Assembly (NCBI RefSeq): GCF_019720915.1
Contig: NZ_JAHKSI010000001.1
Span: 744,001-808,000 of the forward strand
DNA: 64,000 bases
Origin: Alkalihalobacillus sp. TS-13
Lineage (GTDB): Bacteria > Bacillota > Bacilli > Bacillales > Fictibacillaceae
Direction of reading: 5' to 3'
The position numbers and the translations under genes were made by a program. The notes beneath the pieces were generated by a model. The model worked only from the letters and a program-made list of their open reading frames with translations. It searched no databases and had not been told where the DNA came from. Below are positions 1 through 12,950 of this stretch, piece after piece; the first letter of the stretch is position 1, and each line of letters begins with the position of its first letter.

Positions 1-1266
1 CAGCATTTGTTCGCGATGTTCGGAGCGACGATCCTGGTCCCATTCTTAGTAGGGTTGAGTCCTTCAGTTGCCCTCATTTCAAGCGGACTGGGTACGTTGG
101 CGTATCTGATCATAACGAAAGGCCAGATTCCTGCCTATCTCGGCTCATCATTCGCTTTCATCATGCCGATCCTTTTAGCGAAGTCTCTCGGAGGATTAGA
201 AGCAGTCATGGTCGGCAGTTTCTTAGCTGGTCTTGTTTATGGAATCGTTGCATTGTTGATCCGCAGCCTGGGTATCAAGTGGCTGCTGCAGATCTTTCCC
301 CCGATTGTGGTAGGTCCTGTCATCATCGTTATAGGACTAGGTCTTGCAACGACTGCGATTGATATGGCGATGTACGTTCCTGGATCTGATCCGAAAGAGT
401 ACAGCCTGATCCATTTTTCAGCAGCGCTTGTCACACTTGGAATAACGATTATAACCGCGGTTTTTCTGAGAGGATTCTTCAGTCTGATTCCTGTACTGGT
501 AGGAATTATCGGCGGTTATGCATACTCATACTTCATCGGATTGATCGATCTTGCACCAGTGCGTGAAGCTCAATGGATTCAAATGCCTGACTTGATGGTA
601 CCATTCGTAACATACACACCATCCTTCTCCTGGCAGATCGCACTGATCATGGTACCAATCGCAGCAGTGACGATCACAGAGCATATCGGGGATCAGATGG
701 TCCTTAGTAAAGTCGTCGGGAAAAACTTTATCGAAAAACCCGGTCTTCATCGTTCAATCCTGGGTGATGGCGTGGCGACGATGATTGCTTCATTTTTAGG
801 TGGACCTCCAAATACAACATACGGAGAAAACATTGGCGTTCTAGCGATCACAAGAGTATTCAGTGTATTTGTAGTAGGAGGAGCGGCGGTCCTGGCAATC
901 ATGTTCGGATTCGTCGGGAAAATTTCAGCCTTGATCGGAACTATCCCCACACCTGTCATGGGAGGCGTCTCTATCCTATTATTCGGTATCATCGCATCAT
1001 CAGGATTGAGAATGCTGATCGATAACAATGTAGATCTTGGGGATAAACGGAATCTTGTCATTTCCTCTGTCATACTCGTCCTCGGTGTTGGAGGAGCAAC
1101 CATTGAAGTGACAGAAGAGTTCCAGATCGCAAGCATGGCATTAGCTACAATAACAGGAATCATCCTGAACCTGGTCATACCGGGAAGGGATAAAGATGTT
1201 CATAACTCTAAGATTTTCTCTGATATCAATGAAACCAAGACAACTCAAAATGACTCTGTAGCATGA
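1..1266 (+). CDS. pyrP: Uracil permease PyrP (5' end outside window)
   Basis: Nucleobase:cation symporter of the NCS2 (UraA/PyrP) family that imports uracil through the cytoplasmic membrane. The frame is open from base 1 (reading Q-H-L-F-A-M-F-G), so the TTG at position 7 is internal and roughly the first 20-25 residues lie upstream of the window. The visible 420 residues are highly hydrophobic, with many predicted membrane segments. The family's conserved stretch around TEHIGDQ, followed by GDGVATMIASFLGGPPNTTYGEN (positions about 664-831), carries the acidic residues that bind substrate and proton in UraA. It is followed by a PyrR-type attenuator and pyrB, the order known from B. subtilis, so it is very probably co-regulated with the biosynthetic genes. 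Identification is firm; only the start is missing. Confidence 0.97.
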   Translation, partial: QHLFAMFGATILVPFLVGLSPSVALISSGLGTLAYLIITKGQIPAYLGSSFAFIMPILLAKSLGGLEAVMVGSFLAGLVYGIVALLIRSLGIKWLLQIFPPIVVGPVIIVIGLGLATTAIDMAMYVPGSDPKEYSLIHFSAALVTLGITIITAVFLRGFFSLIPVLVGIIGGYAYSYFIGLIDLAPVREAQWIQMPDLMVPFVTYTPSFSWQIALIMVPIAAVTITEHIGDQMVLSKVVGKNFIEKPGLHRSILGDGVATMIASFLGGPPNTTYGENIGVLAITRVFSVFVVGGAAVLAIMFGFVGKISALIGTIPTPVMGGVSILLFGIIASSGLRMLIDNNVDLGDKRNLVISSVILVLGVGGATIEVTEEFQIASMALATITGIILNLVIPGRDKDVHNSKIFSDINETKTTQNDSVA

Positions 1267-1287
1267 GAATGACCATCTTTTAAACTT

Positions 1288-1396
1288 AGTCCTGTGAGAC
1301 TCAAAAGGGTGGATGTGAGGGAATGCTCCTTAGTGTAAAAGACACTTGGGGCACCCTTCCAACACGCCTTTTACAAAGAAGAAGGCGTGTTTTTTA
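1288..1396 (+). promoter_or_regulatory. PyrR-responsive attenuator between pyrP and pyrB
   Basis: Bases 1288-1301 read AGTCCTGTGAGACT, a near-perfect match to the PyrR anti-antiterminator loop consensus ARUCCNGNGAGGYU (one difference, GACU for GGYU). Downstream, 1361-1370 pairs with 1382-1391 (AACACGCCTT / AAGGCGTGTT) and is followed by a T run, forming an intrinsic terminator. In B. subtilis, UMP-loaded PyrR binds this loop and favours the terminator, reducing expression of pyrB and the genes after it. Location and parts match the known third attenuator of that operon. The pyrR gene is outside the window. Confidence 0.9.
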
Positions 1397-1445
1397 AAAA
1401 TATGGCTTTGATAAATCCTAAAGTTTTTTACTGAAAATTTTTCGG

Positions 1446-1548
1446 GCGAAATTCATGACACTCCTACGGGAAAACGAGCCAGGCAAGACCCCGCAGCTTC
1501 AAAAAGCGAGGAGACTTGCGGATCGCTCTGAAAAGGGAGTGAATTTCG
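1446..1548. repeat. Family A interspersed repeat, short form (copy A1)
   Basis: A 103-bp element with imperfect inverted ends: GCGAAATTCATGACACTCC on the left and GGGAGTGAATTTCG on the right. Inner parts CGAGCCAGGC-GAGACCCCGC and GCGAGGAG-CTTGCGG recur in all longer copies. The T-rich left flank and A-rich right flank extend the pairing. It lies inside the pyr operon, between the PyrR attenuator and pyrB, so it is transcribed as part of the leader whenever the terminator is read through. Function unknown. Confidence 0.8.
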
Positions 1549-1599
1549 TAAAAAATTGACAAAAAGCCAAAATATAAAGAGTTAAGGAGTGTGTTTTGG

Positions 1600-2514
1600 G
1601 TGAATCATCTACTTACAATCGAAGCTTTACAAACGAGTGCTATCGATGAAATTCTGCATAGGGCTCAATATTATGCAGATAAAGACTTCAAAGGTGTAAG
1701 TCAGAGTGAGCCGAGGTTTGTGGCGAACTTATTTTATGAACCGAGTACGCGTACGAAGTTCAGTTTTGAAGTAGCAGAAAAGAGGCTCGGTCTGCAAGTA
1801 TTGGATTTCGAATCGCAGTTTTCGAGTGTGTTGAAGGGTGAGTCATTATATGACACAGTCCGGACGCTTGAAGCCATCGGAGCGAATGCGGTCGTCATCC
1901 GACATCCACAGGATCACTTTTATGAAGAACTGAAAGATATAACGATTCCGATTCTGAATGCTGGGGATGGTTGCGGGAATCATCCAACACAATCCTTGTT
2001 GGACTTACTCACGATCCGACAGGAATTCATCGTCTTACAAGGTTTGACGGTCGCGATCATCGGTGATTTGAGACATAGTCGTGTAGCACGATCCAATGCA
2101 ACCTTGCTTTCGAAAATGGGGGCCAAGGTCATTTTCTCAGGACCGGAACAATGGTTTGACTCAGACCTTCCAAACGGAAAGTATGTACCAATGGATCAAG
2201 CAGTAGCAGAAGCCGATGTTGTGATGATGCTGAGGATCCAGCACGAACGGCATAAGCAAATGATGGACTTGTCAAAACAGGAGTACCATAATCAATACGG
2301 TTTGACGATCGAAAGAGAAAAGCTGATGAAAAATCATAGTATCATCCTGCATCCAGCGCCAGTAAATAGAGGAGTTGAAATTGCGGATGAACTGGTTGAA
2401 GGTCCACGCTCAAGAATCTTCAAGCAGATGACGAACGGGGTAGCGATACGGATGGCCGCCCTGCATTGGGCACTACAAATAGAGGAGGCAGTAAGCTATG
2501 GGAATCTTACTTAA
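1600..2514 (+). CDS. pyrB: Aspartate carbamoyltransferase catalytic subunit
   Basis: Condenses carbamoyl phosphate with aspartate to give carbamoyl aspartate, the committed step of pyrimidine synthesis, in the cytoplasm. The 304-residue protein has the carbamoyl-phosphate loop EPSTRT (about residues 47-52), HPTQSLLD in the middle and HPAPVNRG near the C-terminus, all family signatures. The GTG at 1600 is chosen because it sits 10 bases after the AAGGAG at 1584-1589; an upstream in-frame GTG at 1591 is too close to that site. No pyrI regulatory gene follows, as is usual in Bacillus. It overlaps pyrC by 17 bases, implying translational coupling. Confidence 0.96.
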   Translation: MNHLLTIEALQTSAIDEILHRAQYYADKDFKGVSQSEPRFVANLFYEPSTRTKFSFEVAEKRLGLQVLDFESQFSSVLKGESLYDTVRTLEAIGANAVVIRHPQDHFYEELKDITIPILNAGDGCGNHPTQSLLDLLTIRQEFIVLQGLTVAIIGDLRHSRVARSNATLLSKMGAKVIFSGPEQWFDSDLPNGKYVPMDQAVAEADVVMMLRIQHERHKQMMDLSKQEYHNQYGLTIEREKLMKNHSIILHPAPVNRGVEIADELVEGPRSRIFKQMTNGVAIRMAALHWALQIEEAVSYGNLT

Positions 2515-3784
2515 AAACGCTCGTGTGTGGAATATGGATAGCCGAAAGCTGCAAGATGTATTGATCATTGATTCCAAAATTCAAGAAATCCGCCCAAATA
2601 TCGATGAAGAAGGGCATGAGCCCATCGATGTCGATGGCCAACTTTTGGCACCTGGTTTTGTTGATTTGCATGTACATCTGCGTGAACCTGGAGGAGAGCA
2701 TAAAGAGACGATTGAGACGGGGACGAAAGCTGCCGCCAGAGGCGGATTCACTACAATTGCAGCTATGCCGAATACACGTCCTGTCCCAGACAGCCAGACC
2801 ACGATGATGAATTTACAGAAACGGATTAAAGAAACAGCGAGTACCAGGGTCCTCCCATATGCTTCCATTACAGTCCGTCAGATTGGAGAAGAGCTTGTCG
2901 ATTTTGAAACACTGAAGGAAGAAGGCGCATTCGCTTTTACCGATGATGGCGTCGGAGTCCAAAACGCAGATAAAATGCTCCAGGCGATGCAACGAGCAGC
3001 TGCACTGGATATGGCGATCGTCGCGCATTGCGAGGAAAACTCACTCATCCATAACGGTTGTGTCCATGAGGGAGAATATTCAAAAGCGAACAGTCTGGAT
3101 GGAATCCCATCTGTGTGCGAAAGTGTACAGATTGCAAGAGATGTCCTTCTTGCAGAAGCAGCAGGGGTCCACTATCACGTATGCCATATCAGTACGAAAG
3201 AGTCTGTCAGGGTCGTGCGCGATGCGAAGAGAGCTGGAATTAATGTGACGGCTGAAGTGACACCTCATCATCTCTTGCTTTGTGAAAATGACATCGTTGA
3301 TCAATCGCCTAATTTCAAAATGAACCCGCCACTTCGTGGGGCAGAAGACCGGGACGCGTTGATTGAAGGATTGCTGGATGGAACAATCGATTTCATTGCA
3401 ACGGATCATGCCCCGCATACGGAGGAGGAAAAGTCTGTGGGCATCGAACGGGCTCCATTCGGAATCGTCGGCTTAGAAACTGCTTTCCCGCTCTTGTACA
3501 CCTATCTTGTGAAACCTGGTATATGTGACCTGGACTTCCTGATCAGTAGGATGACGAAGGAGCCTTCAAAATGTTTCGGTTTACCTTACGGACGAATTGA
3601 AGAGGGAGCACCGGCAGATCTTGTCGTCCTCGATTTGGACCATGAAAGTCCGATACTTGTTGAAAACTTTGCGTCGAAAGGAAGAAACACCCCATTTAAA
3701 AATCGAATTTGTAACGGATGGCCGATCCTCACATTAGTCGCAGGAAAAATAGTATATAAGAACGGGAGTGTGTTCACACCATGA
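2498..3784 (+). CDS. pyrC: Dihydroorotase
   Basis: Zinc amidohydrolase that cyclises carbamoyl aspartate to dihydroorotate, third step of UMP synthesis. The 428-residue length is typical of the class I bacterial enzyme. The metal-binding HxH lies in [10 protein letters not shown] (His58, His60), and the later ATDHAPH motif supplies the catalytic aspartate region. The ATG at 2498 follows a GAGGAG site inside the end of pyrB, and the stop codon overlaps the carA start (ATGA). All parts of the active site appear present. Confidence 0.97.
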   Translation: MGILLKNARVWNMDSRKLQDVLIIDSKIQEIRPNIDEEGHEPIDVDGQLLAPGFVDLHVHLREPGGEHKETIETGTKAAARGGFTTIAAMPNTRPVPDSQTTMMNLQKRIKETASTRVLPYASITVRQIGEELVDFETLKEEGAFAFTDDGVGVQNADKMLQAMQRAAALDMAIVAHCEENSLIHNGCVHEGEYSKANSLDGIPSVCESVQIARDVLLAEAAGVHYHVCHISTKESVRVVRDAKRAGINVTAEVTPHHLLLCENDIVDQSPNFKMNPPLRGAEDRDALIEGLLDGTIDFIATDHAPHTEEEKSVGIERAPFGIVGLETAFPLLYTYLVKPGICDLDFLISRMTKEPSKCFGLPYGRIEEGAPADLVVLDLDHESPILVENFASKGRNTPFKNRICNGWPILTLVAGKIVYKNGSVFTP

Positions 3785-4881
3785 AACGACAATTGATTTT
3801 GGAAGATGGAAGTACCTTTGAAGGCATTGGAATAGGGAGTTTGCGTGAGTCGGTTGGAGAAGTTGTTTTTACCACTGGAATGACAGGTTATCAAGAAACA
3901 CTTTCTGATCCATCTTATTGTGACCAAATAATCACGTTCACATATCCTTTGATCGGAAATTACGGCATTAACCATGAAGACTTCGAATCAATCGATCCCG
4001 CAGCTGCAGGAGTAATCGTAAGCGAAGCAGCGATTGAACCAAATCATTGGCAATCGACAAGTACATTCGATGAGCTATTGAGAGTGAAAGACATACCTGG
4101 AATAACTGACATAGATACCCGGGCATTGACACGTAAAATTCGCATACATGGGACGTTGAAGGGAAAAATTGCTGCAATGGATGCGGATGTCGGTCACATT
4201 ACGGAGGAACTTGTTCGGAAATCATTACCGAGAGATCAGGTCAAGAAGGTTTCTACGCATACGCCATACACTCTGCCGGGCAGAGGGAAGCGCGTCGTCC
4301 TGGTGGATTTCGGGGCAAAGCGAGGTATCTTAAGAGAATTGATCGAGCGGGGATGTAATGTCACCGTCGTTCCATATAACATAAGTGCAGATGAAATCCT
4401 GCGGTTGCAACCTGACGGAGTAATGCTTAGCAATGGACCTGGGGATCCGACAGATGTGCCTGAGGCGATCGAAATGGTCAAGAATATCCTTGGTAAAGTC
4501 CCTGTCTTTGGAATTTGTCTTGGACATCAGCTACTCGGACTAGCATGCGGTGTAAAGACCATCAAAATGAAATTCGGACATCGAGGTGTCAACCATCCTG
4601 TGAAGGATCTGGAGACAGGAAAGGTCATGATTACTTCACAGAACCACGGCTACACAGTCGACCCAACCGGCATTGAAGAAACGGATCTGATTGTCACACA
4701 TGTCGCAATCAACGATGAAACGATAGAAGGATATCGCCATAAATCACAACCAGCGTTCAGTGTTCAGTTCCATCCAGAAGCGTCACCAGGTCCGAATGAC
4801 TCGAATGATTTGTTTGAACAATTCATTTCTATGATGAAGACATCGAAGAAAGCGGGGAATAAAGTATGCCAAAACGTATAG
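3781..4881 (+). CDS. carA: Carbamoyl-phosphate synthase, small (glutaminase) subunit
   Basis: Glutamine amidotransferase subunit (PyrAA) that hydrolyses glutamine and channels ammonia to CarB. The N-terminal carA-specific domain (about residues 1-150) is followed by a class I glutaminase domain. Its nucleophile is Cys246 in GICLGHQ, with the catalytic His/Glu in FHPEASPGP near the end. 366 residues is the normal length. It starts with ATG overlapping the pyrC stop by 4 bases and overlaps carB by 16. Being in the pyr operon, it is likely the pyrimidine-regulated enzyme; an arginine-specific copy may exist elsewhere. Confidence 0.97.
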   Translation: MKRQLILEDGSTFEGIGIGSLRESVGEVVFTTGMTGYQETLSDPSYCDQIITFTYPLIGNYGINHEDFESIDPAAAGVIVSEAAIEPNHWQSTSTFDELLRVKDIPGITDIDTRALTRKIRIHGTLKGKIAAMDADVGHITEELVRKSLPRDQVKKVSTHTPYTLPGRGKRVVLVDFGAKRGILRELIERGCNVTVVPYNISADEILRLQPDGVMLSNGPGDPTDVPEAIEMVKNILGKVPVFGICLGHQLLGLACGVKTIKMKFGHRGVNHPVKDLETGKVMITSQNHGYTVDPTGIEETDLIVTHVAINDETIEGYRHKSQPAFSVQFHPEASPGPNDSNDLFEQFISMMKTSKKAGNKVCQNV

Positions 4882-7800
4882 ATATTGAAAAAATCCTTGT
4901 CATCGGTTCTGGACCGATCGTGATCGGTCAGGCAGCAGAATTTGATTATGCGGGCACACAGGCTTGCCAGGCGTTGAAAGAAGAAGGATACGAAGTCATA
5001 CTTGTGAATTCGAATCCTGCGACGATCATGACTGATACGACAATGGCTGATAAAGTATACATCGAACCACTGACTGTCGATTTTGTCAGCAGGATCATAC
5101 GTAAGGAAAAACCTGATGGCGTACTGGCGACGTTAGGGGGACAAACCGGATTGAACCTTGCAGTTGAACTTCATGATTCAGGTATATTAGAAGAATATGG
5201 GGTAGAGCTGCTTGGAACGAATTTGCATTCAATCCAACAAGCTGAAGATCGTGACTTGTTCAGAACATTGATGAATGAATTGAATGAACCGATTCCGGAA
5301 AGCGAAATCATCCGTTCTCTTCCTGAAGCTAAAGAATTCGTCGAGAAAATCGGCTACCCAGTGATCATAAGACCAGCATACACCCTCGGAGGTACAGGAG
5401 GAGGGATTGCCAGTAATGAAGCTGAATTGAATGAATTCATATCGAGCGGATTGAAATACAGCCCTGTTTCCCAAGTGTTACTGGAAAAAAGCATTGCAGG
5501 TTACAAGGAAATCGAATATGAGGTCATGAGAGATGGAAACGACGGCGCAATTGTCGTATGTAATATGGAGAATATCGATCCAGTAGGTGTTCATACAGGA
5601 GATTCATTTGTTGTGGCACCGAGTCAAACACTCACCGATCGTGAATATCAGATGCTTCGGAATGCAAGTTTGAAGATCATCCGGGCACTTGAAATCGAGG
5701 GGGGATGTAATGTTCAACTCGCTCTTGACCCGAACAGCTCGGATTATTACATCATCGAAGTGAACCCGCGTGTCAGTCGATCATCCGCACTCGCTTCTAA
5801 AGCGACGGGCTACCCGATTGCAAAGTTAGCAGCGAAGATCGCTGTCGGTTATACGCTGGATGAACTGAAAAACCCAGTCACTGGAAGAACGTATGCCTCT
5901 TTCGAACCTGCACTGGATTATGTCGTCACTAAAATTCCGAGATGGCCGTTCGACAAATTCGAGGCAGCGAACCGTACATTGGGTACACAGATGAAAGCCA
6001 CCGGTGAGGTCATGGCGATCGGAAGAAATTTTGAAGAATCATTGCTTAAGGCAGTTCGTTCACTCGAGACAGACATTTATCATCTGCATAGCTCGACCGA
6101 TCCAGCCACTGTTACGGACTGGGAGGAAATCCTGAAGAAAACCGATGACCAAAGGATTTATAATGTCACAGAAGCACTTCGCTCAGATGTTCCAATTGAT
6201 TCTATCTACGATTGGACGAAGATTGATCCATTCTTTTTATCTAAGTTGAAGAACATCACCGAGATTGAAAAAGCATTGGCATTGAACCTCAATGATTTTG
6301 AACTATTAAAAATAGCAAAGCATAGAGGATTCTCCGACAAAACCATTGCAAAGCTTTGGAATATGACGGAACTTGAGGTCTACCAAAAGCGAGAAGAGAA
6401 TCAGTTGATGCCGATCTATAAGATGGTGGATACATGTGCGGCGGAGTTCGATTCGGCTACGCCTTATTATTACGGAACATATGGGCAGGAAAATGAAGTT
6501 GAGGAAAGCAAGAAAAAGAGTATTCTAGTTTTAGGGTCCGGGCCAATCAGAATCGGTCAAGGAATCGAATTCGATTATGCTACCGTCCATACCGTATGGG
6601 CGATCCAAGAGGCAGGATATGAAGCGATTATCATCAACAATAACCCTGAAACTGTCTCCACTGACTTCAGTACTTCTGACAAGCTTTATTTCGAGCCATT
6701 GACGGTTGAAGATGTGATGCATGTGGTCCGTCAGGAAAATCCGCTCGGAGTTGTCGTACAATTCGGAGGGCAAACAGCTATCAATCTTGCATCCGAGCTG
6801 AGCAAAAGAGGTGTTGAAATACTCGGAACAAGCCTTGAGGATATGGATCGAGCTGAAGACCGTGATAAATTCGAGCGAACGTTGCAGAACCTTGATATTC
6901 CGCAGCCTCCTGGAAAAACAGCGACATCGGTAGAAGGGGCAGTACAGATCGCGAAAGACATCGGTTATCCCGTATTAGTCAGACCATCATATGTACTTGG
7001 GGGGCGTGCGATGGAAATCGTCTATCAAGAAAATGAGCTCCTTCAATATATGGAAAACGCAGTGAAAATCAATCCTGAACATCCGGTTTTGATCGACCGC
7101 TATCTATTTGGTAAAGAGATTGAAGTCGATGCGATTTCGGATGGGGAGACAGTGTACATCCCTGGTATCATGGAACATATCGAACGAGCAGGGGTCCATT
7201 CAGGTGATTCAATCGCCGTTTATCCGCCGCAAACCATTTCAGAACAAATGAAAGAACAGATCATCGAATGTACGACCAAACTGGCTAGAGGCTTGAAAAT
7301 CGTCGGATTGCTGAACATCCAGTATGTCATATGTAAAGATGAGCTGTATGTGCTTGAAGTGAATCCTAGATCAAGCAGGACAGTACCGTTCCTAAGTAAA
7401 ATCACGGGCGTCCCGATGGCGAACCTTGCAACAAAGGCGATCTTGGGAGAGAACTTGGTGCAACTAGGATATGAAACCGGATATCACCCTGAGCCAGCGG
7501 ATGTTTTCGTCAAGGTTCCCGTCTTTTCATTTGCGAAGTTACGCCGTGTAGATATCACGCTCGGGCCGGAAATGAAATCGACAGGTGAAGTAATGGGTCG
7601 TGACCGTACGCTGGAAAAAGCACTTTATAAAGGCTTGATCGCTTCTGGCATGAAGATTCCAACATTCGGTTCCGTATTGTTCACGATTGCAGATAAAGAT
7701 AAAGAGGAAGGATTATCTCTCGTCCAGCGTTTCTATGATATCGGCTATCAGATCCTTGCTACTGAAGGTACTGCAAACTTCATCCGAGAGCACAACATCC

Positions 7801-8071
7801 CGGTCACCGTCGTCAATAAGATCCAAGAGGGCAGCCCAAGTTTGCTTGACCGGATCCAGCAAGGCGAAGTACAGTTTGTGGTCAATACGCTGACAAAAGG
7901 GAAACAGCCTGCCCGAGACGGTTTCAGGATTCGAAGAGAAGCCGTTGAAAATGGGGCGGTCTGCTTGACTTCTTTCGATACGGTAAAAGCAATTTTGAAT
8001 GTTGTCGAGTCAATGACCTTTTCAGCTAATGAAATGCCATCCTTTGAAAAGAGGAAGGCAGGTGTACTTGC

Positions 8072-8075
<4 letters not shown>
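4866..8075 (+). CDS. carB: Carbamoyl-phosphate synthase, large subunit
   Basis: Makes carbamoyl phosphate from bicarbonate, ammonia and two ATP. The 1069 residues hold the expected internal duplication: two halves each beginning with a nucleotide-binding segment ([11 protein letters not shown] near residue 12 and [11 protein letters not shown] near residue 560), each with an ATP-grasp domain ([12 protein letters not shown] and [12 protein letters not shown]). A C-terminal MGS-like allosteric domain follows; in Bacillus relatives this is where UMP inhibits and PRPP activates. Full length, no missing motifs. The stop overlaps the pyrK start as TTGA. Confidence 0.98.
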
Positions 8076-10458
<2,383 letters not shown>

Positions 10459-10478
<20 letters not shown>

Positions 10479-11094
10479 GTATCTACTAGACATAGAAGCA
10501 GTATCGTTAAGTCCGAATGAGCCATTTACATGGTCTTCCGGAATGAAATCACCAATCTATTGTGATAACCGTCTGATCATTTCTCATCCTGAAATCCGTT
10601 CCAAGATCGTTGATGCATTTGTTGAATTGATTAAAAAGCATTACCCAGATGTAGATGTCATTGCAGGAACGGCAACAGCTGGCATTCCCCATGCAGCATT
10701 GATCGCTGATCGGATGAACCTACCAATGGTGTATGTCCGCTCCAAGGAAAAAGCACACGGTAAAGGGAAGCGGATTGAAGGGAAGCTCGCTGAGGGTGCC
10801 AATGTTGTTGTGATTGAAGATTTAATTTCTACAGGTGGCAGTGTCCTTAACGCAGTGGATGCTTTAGAAGAGGATGGAGCCCGTGTTCTTGGCTGTGCGG
10901 CAATTTTCACTTATGAATTGCAAAAAGGCAAAGAGGCATTTGCAGCTCGACCATTGGACGTGCAAACCCTCTCTGATTTTAGTACATTAGTACATGTAGC
11001 CGCAGAAGGTGGGACCATTTCAAACGACTCGATCAACCAGTTGAATGAGTGGTGTAATAATCCTGAATCCTGGTCGAACGTGGCTTCAAAATAA
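10459..11094 (+). CDS. pyrE: Orotate phosphoribosyltransferase
   Basis: Transfers the phosphoribosyl group of PRPP to orotate giving OMP. The PRPP-binding motif is [13 protein letters not shown], with the mobile catalytic loop around [11 protein letters not shown]. The ATG at 10459, nested in the end of pyrF behind GGGGGA, gives 211 residues, close to the family length; a longer reading frame upstream is only the pyrF overlap. Last gene of the pyr operon proper. No convincing terminator follows before the next gene, 22 bases on. Confidence 0.95.
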
Positions 11095-11116
11095 TATCGA
11101 TCTGGAGTGAAGTCTT

Positions 11117-11773
11117 TTGAGGAAAATGGAAGGTGAGGACTTTGATCAGCTTGTTTCTTTTTTCGACGGGATGGCAAGGACAAGCTGGTTGAGTTCAATT
11201 CATGAAAAGTTGAAAATCCAATCAGGAAGCTGGGAAGGTGCTCACGTATTGGACGTCGGTTGTGGAACCGGACGCCTTTTATTGCGTGGGATAGAGGAAG
11301 CAGAGCATGTGACGGGAGTAGATCTTTCTTCAGAAATGATAAAAGCAAGCAAACAGAACTTTTTCTTACATAACCGTGCTGCTAAGTCGACATTCTTGAT
11401 TGGAGATGCTTACGAACTGCCTTTTGAAGACAATAAATTTCAGGTCTCGCTCTCCACATGTGTGATGTTTCTTCTTCCAGAGCCAGAAAAAGGGCTGAAG
11501 GAACTGATCAGGGTTACGAGTTCTGGTGGAACAATTACAATGTTGAATCCGAGCAGGAAAATGAATCAGCTGAACGCATTCGATTACAGTAAAAAGAAGG
11601 ATATCACAGGATTCGAACAGACAACTTTACTGAAATGGTCCAATGTATCGACTCGCAGGCATCGATATACTTCTAAAGAATTGACGGACTTGCTTACTCA
11701 CTTAGGTGCCAAAAAAGTAATCCATCAAGAAGTATTGGATGGTCTCGCGGTGATTTCAACCGCAAGGATTTAA
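11117..11773 (+). CDS. SAM-dependent methyltransferase, class I (substrate unknown)
   Basis: 218 residues with a Rossmann-type methyltransferase core: motif I VLDVGCGTGRLL (about residues 43-54), the acidic end of strand 2 in GVDLSSEM, and a later GDAYELPFEDN segment. This is the UbiE/Methyltransf_11 type, which acts on small molecules or lipids, but nothing visible identifies the substrate. The TTG start at 11117 follows a weak GGAGTGAAG site. It lies 22 bases after pyrE, where B. subtilis instead has the cysH sulfate-assimilation cluster, so it may be read from the pyr transcript without sharing its role. Confidence 0.85.
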   Translation: MRKMEGEDFDQLVSFFDGMARTSWLSSIHEKLKIQSGSWEGAHVLDVGCGTGRLLLRGIEEAEHVTGVDLSSEMIKASKQNFFLHNRAAKSTFLIGDAYELPFEDNKFQVSLSTCVMFLLPEPEKGLKELIRVTSSGGTITMLNPSRKMNQLNAFDYSKKKDITGFEQTTLLKWSNVSTRRHRYTSKELTDLLTHLGAKKVIHQEVLDGLAVISTARI

Positions 11774-11963
11774 TCATATATATTCGCTGAAATTTCTGGT
11801 GCAACGCCGATTTTGCATTCTTCTTAGGCCTTGATGCGATCATAGGGAATGAGGAGTGAATCGACCTTAAATTCTTCAATAAACTTTTCATGAAGGAAAT
11901 TCGTTATTGCTGGAGTAAGTAATGTAATAGCAAGACAAATTTACAATGAAAAGGAGAGGTCGA

Positions 11964-12392
11964 ATGTACGAATTGAAAACGAAGGAAAATGACTACAGCG
12001 TTATCGAATTCATAGAAGATATCAATAACCCTAAAAAGCGCGAGGACGCCTATAAATTACTGGATATCTTCACAGAAAAGACTGGTTTCAAGGCAAAAAT
12101 GTGGGGACCAAGCATCATCGGATTTGGTTCTTATCATTACAAATATGAATCAGGGCATGAGGGGGACGCGCCTTTAGTCGGTTTCTCACCACGAAAAGCG
12201 AAAATAAGCTTGTATTTTGCCTCTGGGGATCCAAAGCGTGACGAACTGTTGAAGGATTTTGGAAAGCATACAACAGGGAAGGCTTGCGTGTACATAAACA
12301 AAATGGCAGATATTGATGACGATGTACTTAAGGAGCTGATCAACCAATCTGTGAAGTTCCTCCAGGATACTTATCCAAAAGGAGATACATAA
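11964..12392 (+). CDS. YdhG-like / DUF1801 family protein
   Basis: 142 residues, cytoplasmic, no signal or membrane segment. The pattern KREDAYKLLDIF, MWGPSIIGFGSYHYKY, VGFSPRKAKISLYF, then a C-terminal segment with KACVYINKMADID and LKELI is that of the YdhG-like (DUF1801) fold, structurally related to SufE/IscU-like small domains but of unknown function. The ATG at 11964 follows AAGGAGAGG at suitable distance; an earlier in-frame ATG at 11946 overlaps that site. A stretch of about 190 bases upstream has no gene and may hold its promoter. Confidence 0.8.
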   Translation: MYELKTKENDYSVIEFIEDINNPKKREDAYKLLDIFTEKTGFKAKMWGPSIIGFGSYHYKYESGHEGDAPLVGFSPRKAKISLYFASGDPKRDELLKDFGKHTTGKACVYINKMADIDDDVLKELINQSVKFLQDTYPKGDT

Positions 12393-12474
12393 TTAAAACA
12401 TGGCAAAGCCAAGCCTTTGGCGTAGGCTGAGCCTTAGTTGCGCTTATATTGAAGAAAGTATTTTATACTTTCTT

Positions 12475-12660
12475 TAAATGTAGGCTTTGTTAATCTTCGT
12501 TGTTGATTTTAACGATATTCACGACACTCCTGCGGGACCAGCGAGCCAGGTGAGACCCCGCAACGAACTTTGCAAGTGAGTGAGGAGGCTCACGGTTCGC
12601 CTGCGGAAAGGGAGTGAATTTCGAAAAAATCAACATTAATCTTTAACATAGCCTAAATGT
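12475..12660. repeat. Family A repeat with long inverted ends (copy A2)
   Basis: The core, 12502-12634, runs from GTTGATTTT-CGATATTCAC to GTGAATTTCGAAAAAATCAAC. Here the inverted ends extend outward: ATGTAGGCTTTGTTAA at about 12477-12492 is matched by the reverse complement of TTTAACATAGCCTAAAT at about 12642-12658, giving imperfect terminal repeats of about 45 bp. The middle contains GAGACCCCGCA and GAGGAGGCTCACGG, as in the other copies, with a short unique loop. It lies between the YdhG-like gene and the terminator of the small minus-strand gene. The left part of this gap also has a small A/T hairpin (about 12453-12478). Confidence 0.8.
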
Positions 12661-12661
12661 A

Positions 12662-12694
12662 AAAGAAGGGCAGTCCTTTTCAGGCTGCCCTTTC
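12662..12694 (-). terminator. Intrinsic terminator of the 23-codon gene
   Basis: AAGGGCAG and CTGCCCTT form an 8-bp stem around 12666-12691; on the minus strand it is followed by CTTTTA. It directly follows the stop codon of the small gene at 12730-12801. Confidence 0.7.
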
Positions 12695-12729
12695 GTGTTG
12701 CATTAATTTAGTATGATGACGAGCTGAGA

Positions 12730-12801
12730 TTAGAATAACCAGTTGACGATGAAACTGATGACGACGATTGCTCCAATGATCATTAAGATAGTTCGTAGCA
12801 T
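12730..12801 (-). CDS. Putative 23-residue single-pass membrane peptide
   Basis: A short open frame encoding 23 residues: MLRTILM, then the run IIGAIVVISFIV and the end NWLF. One positive charge near the N-terminus and about 18 nonpolar residues make a single membrane span likely, inside-out by the positive-inside rule. On the coding strand, AAAGGAAG lies 7-8 bases before the ATG, and an intrinsic terminator lies about 40 bases after the stop. This is good evidence for a real transcript and a translated peptide. I do not recognise a characterised family. It is too short for ordinary gene finders. Confidence 0.6.
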   Translation of the reverse strand: MLRTILMIIGAIVVISFIVNWLF

Positions 12802-12950
12802 AAAATTACTTCCTTTCTGATTTCGAATTTTACTGAAACTTATGTGGGGTTAATTTCTTAATTGTATAATTCACTACTCTTAAGAAAATTAAACCTTTTA
12901 CATAAAGCTTTTGAAAATCATCACCCTACAGAAAGGGGTTCTATTTTCAT

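Noticed and set aside
747-1178. 143-codon open frame on the minus strand inside pyrP
   Set aside because: Antisense shadow of a strongly conserved transporter; no ribosome site and no family resemblance.
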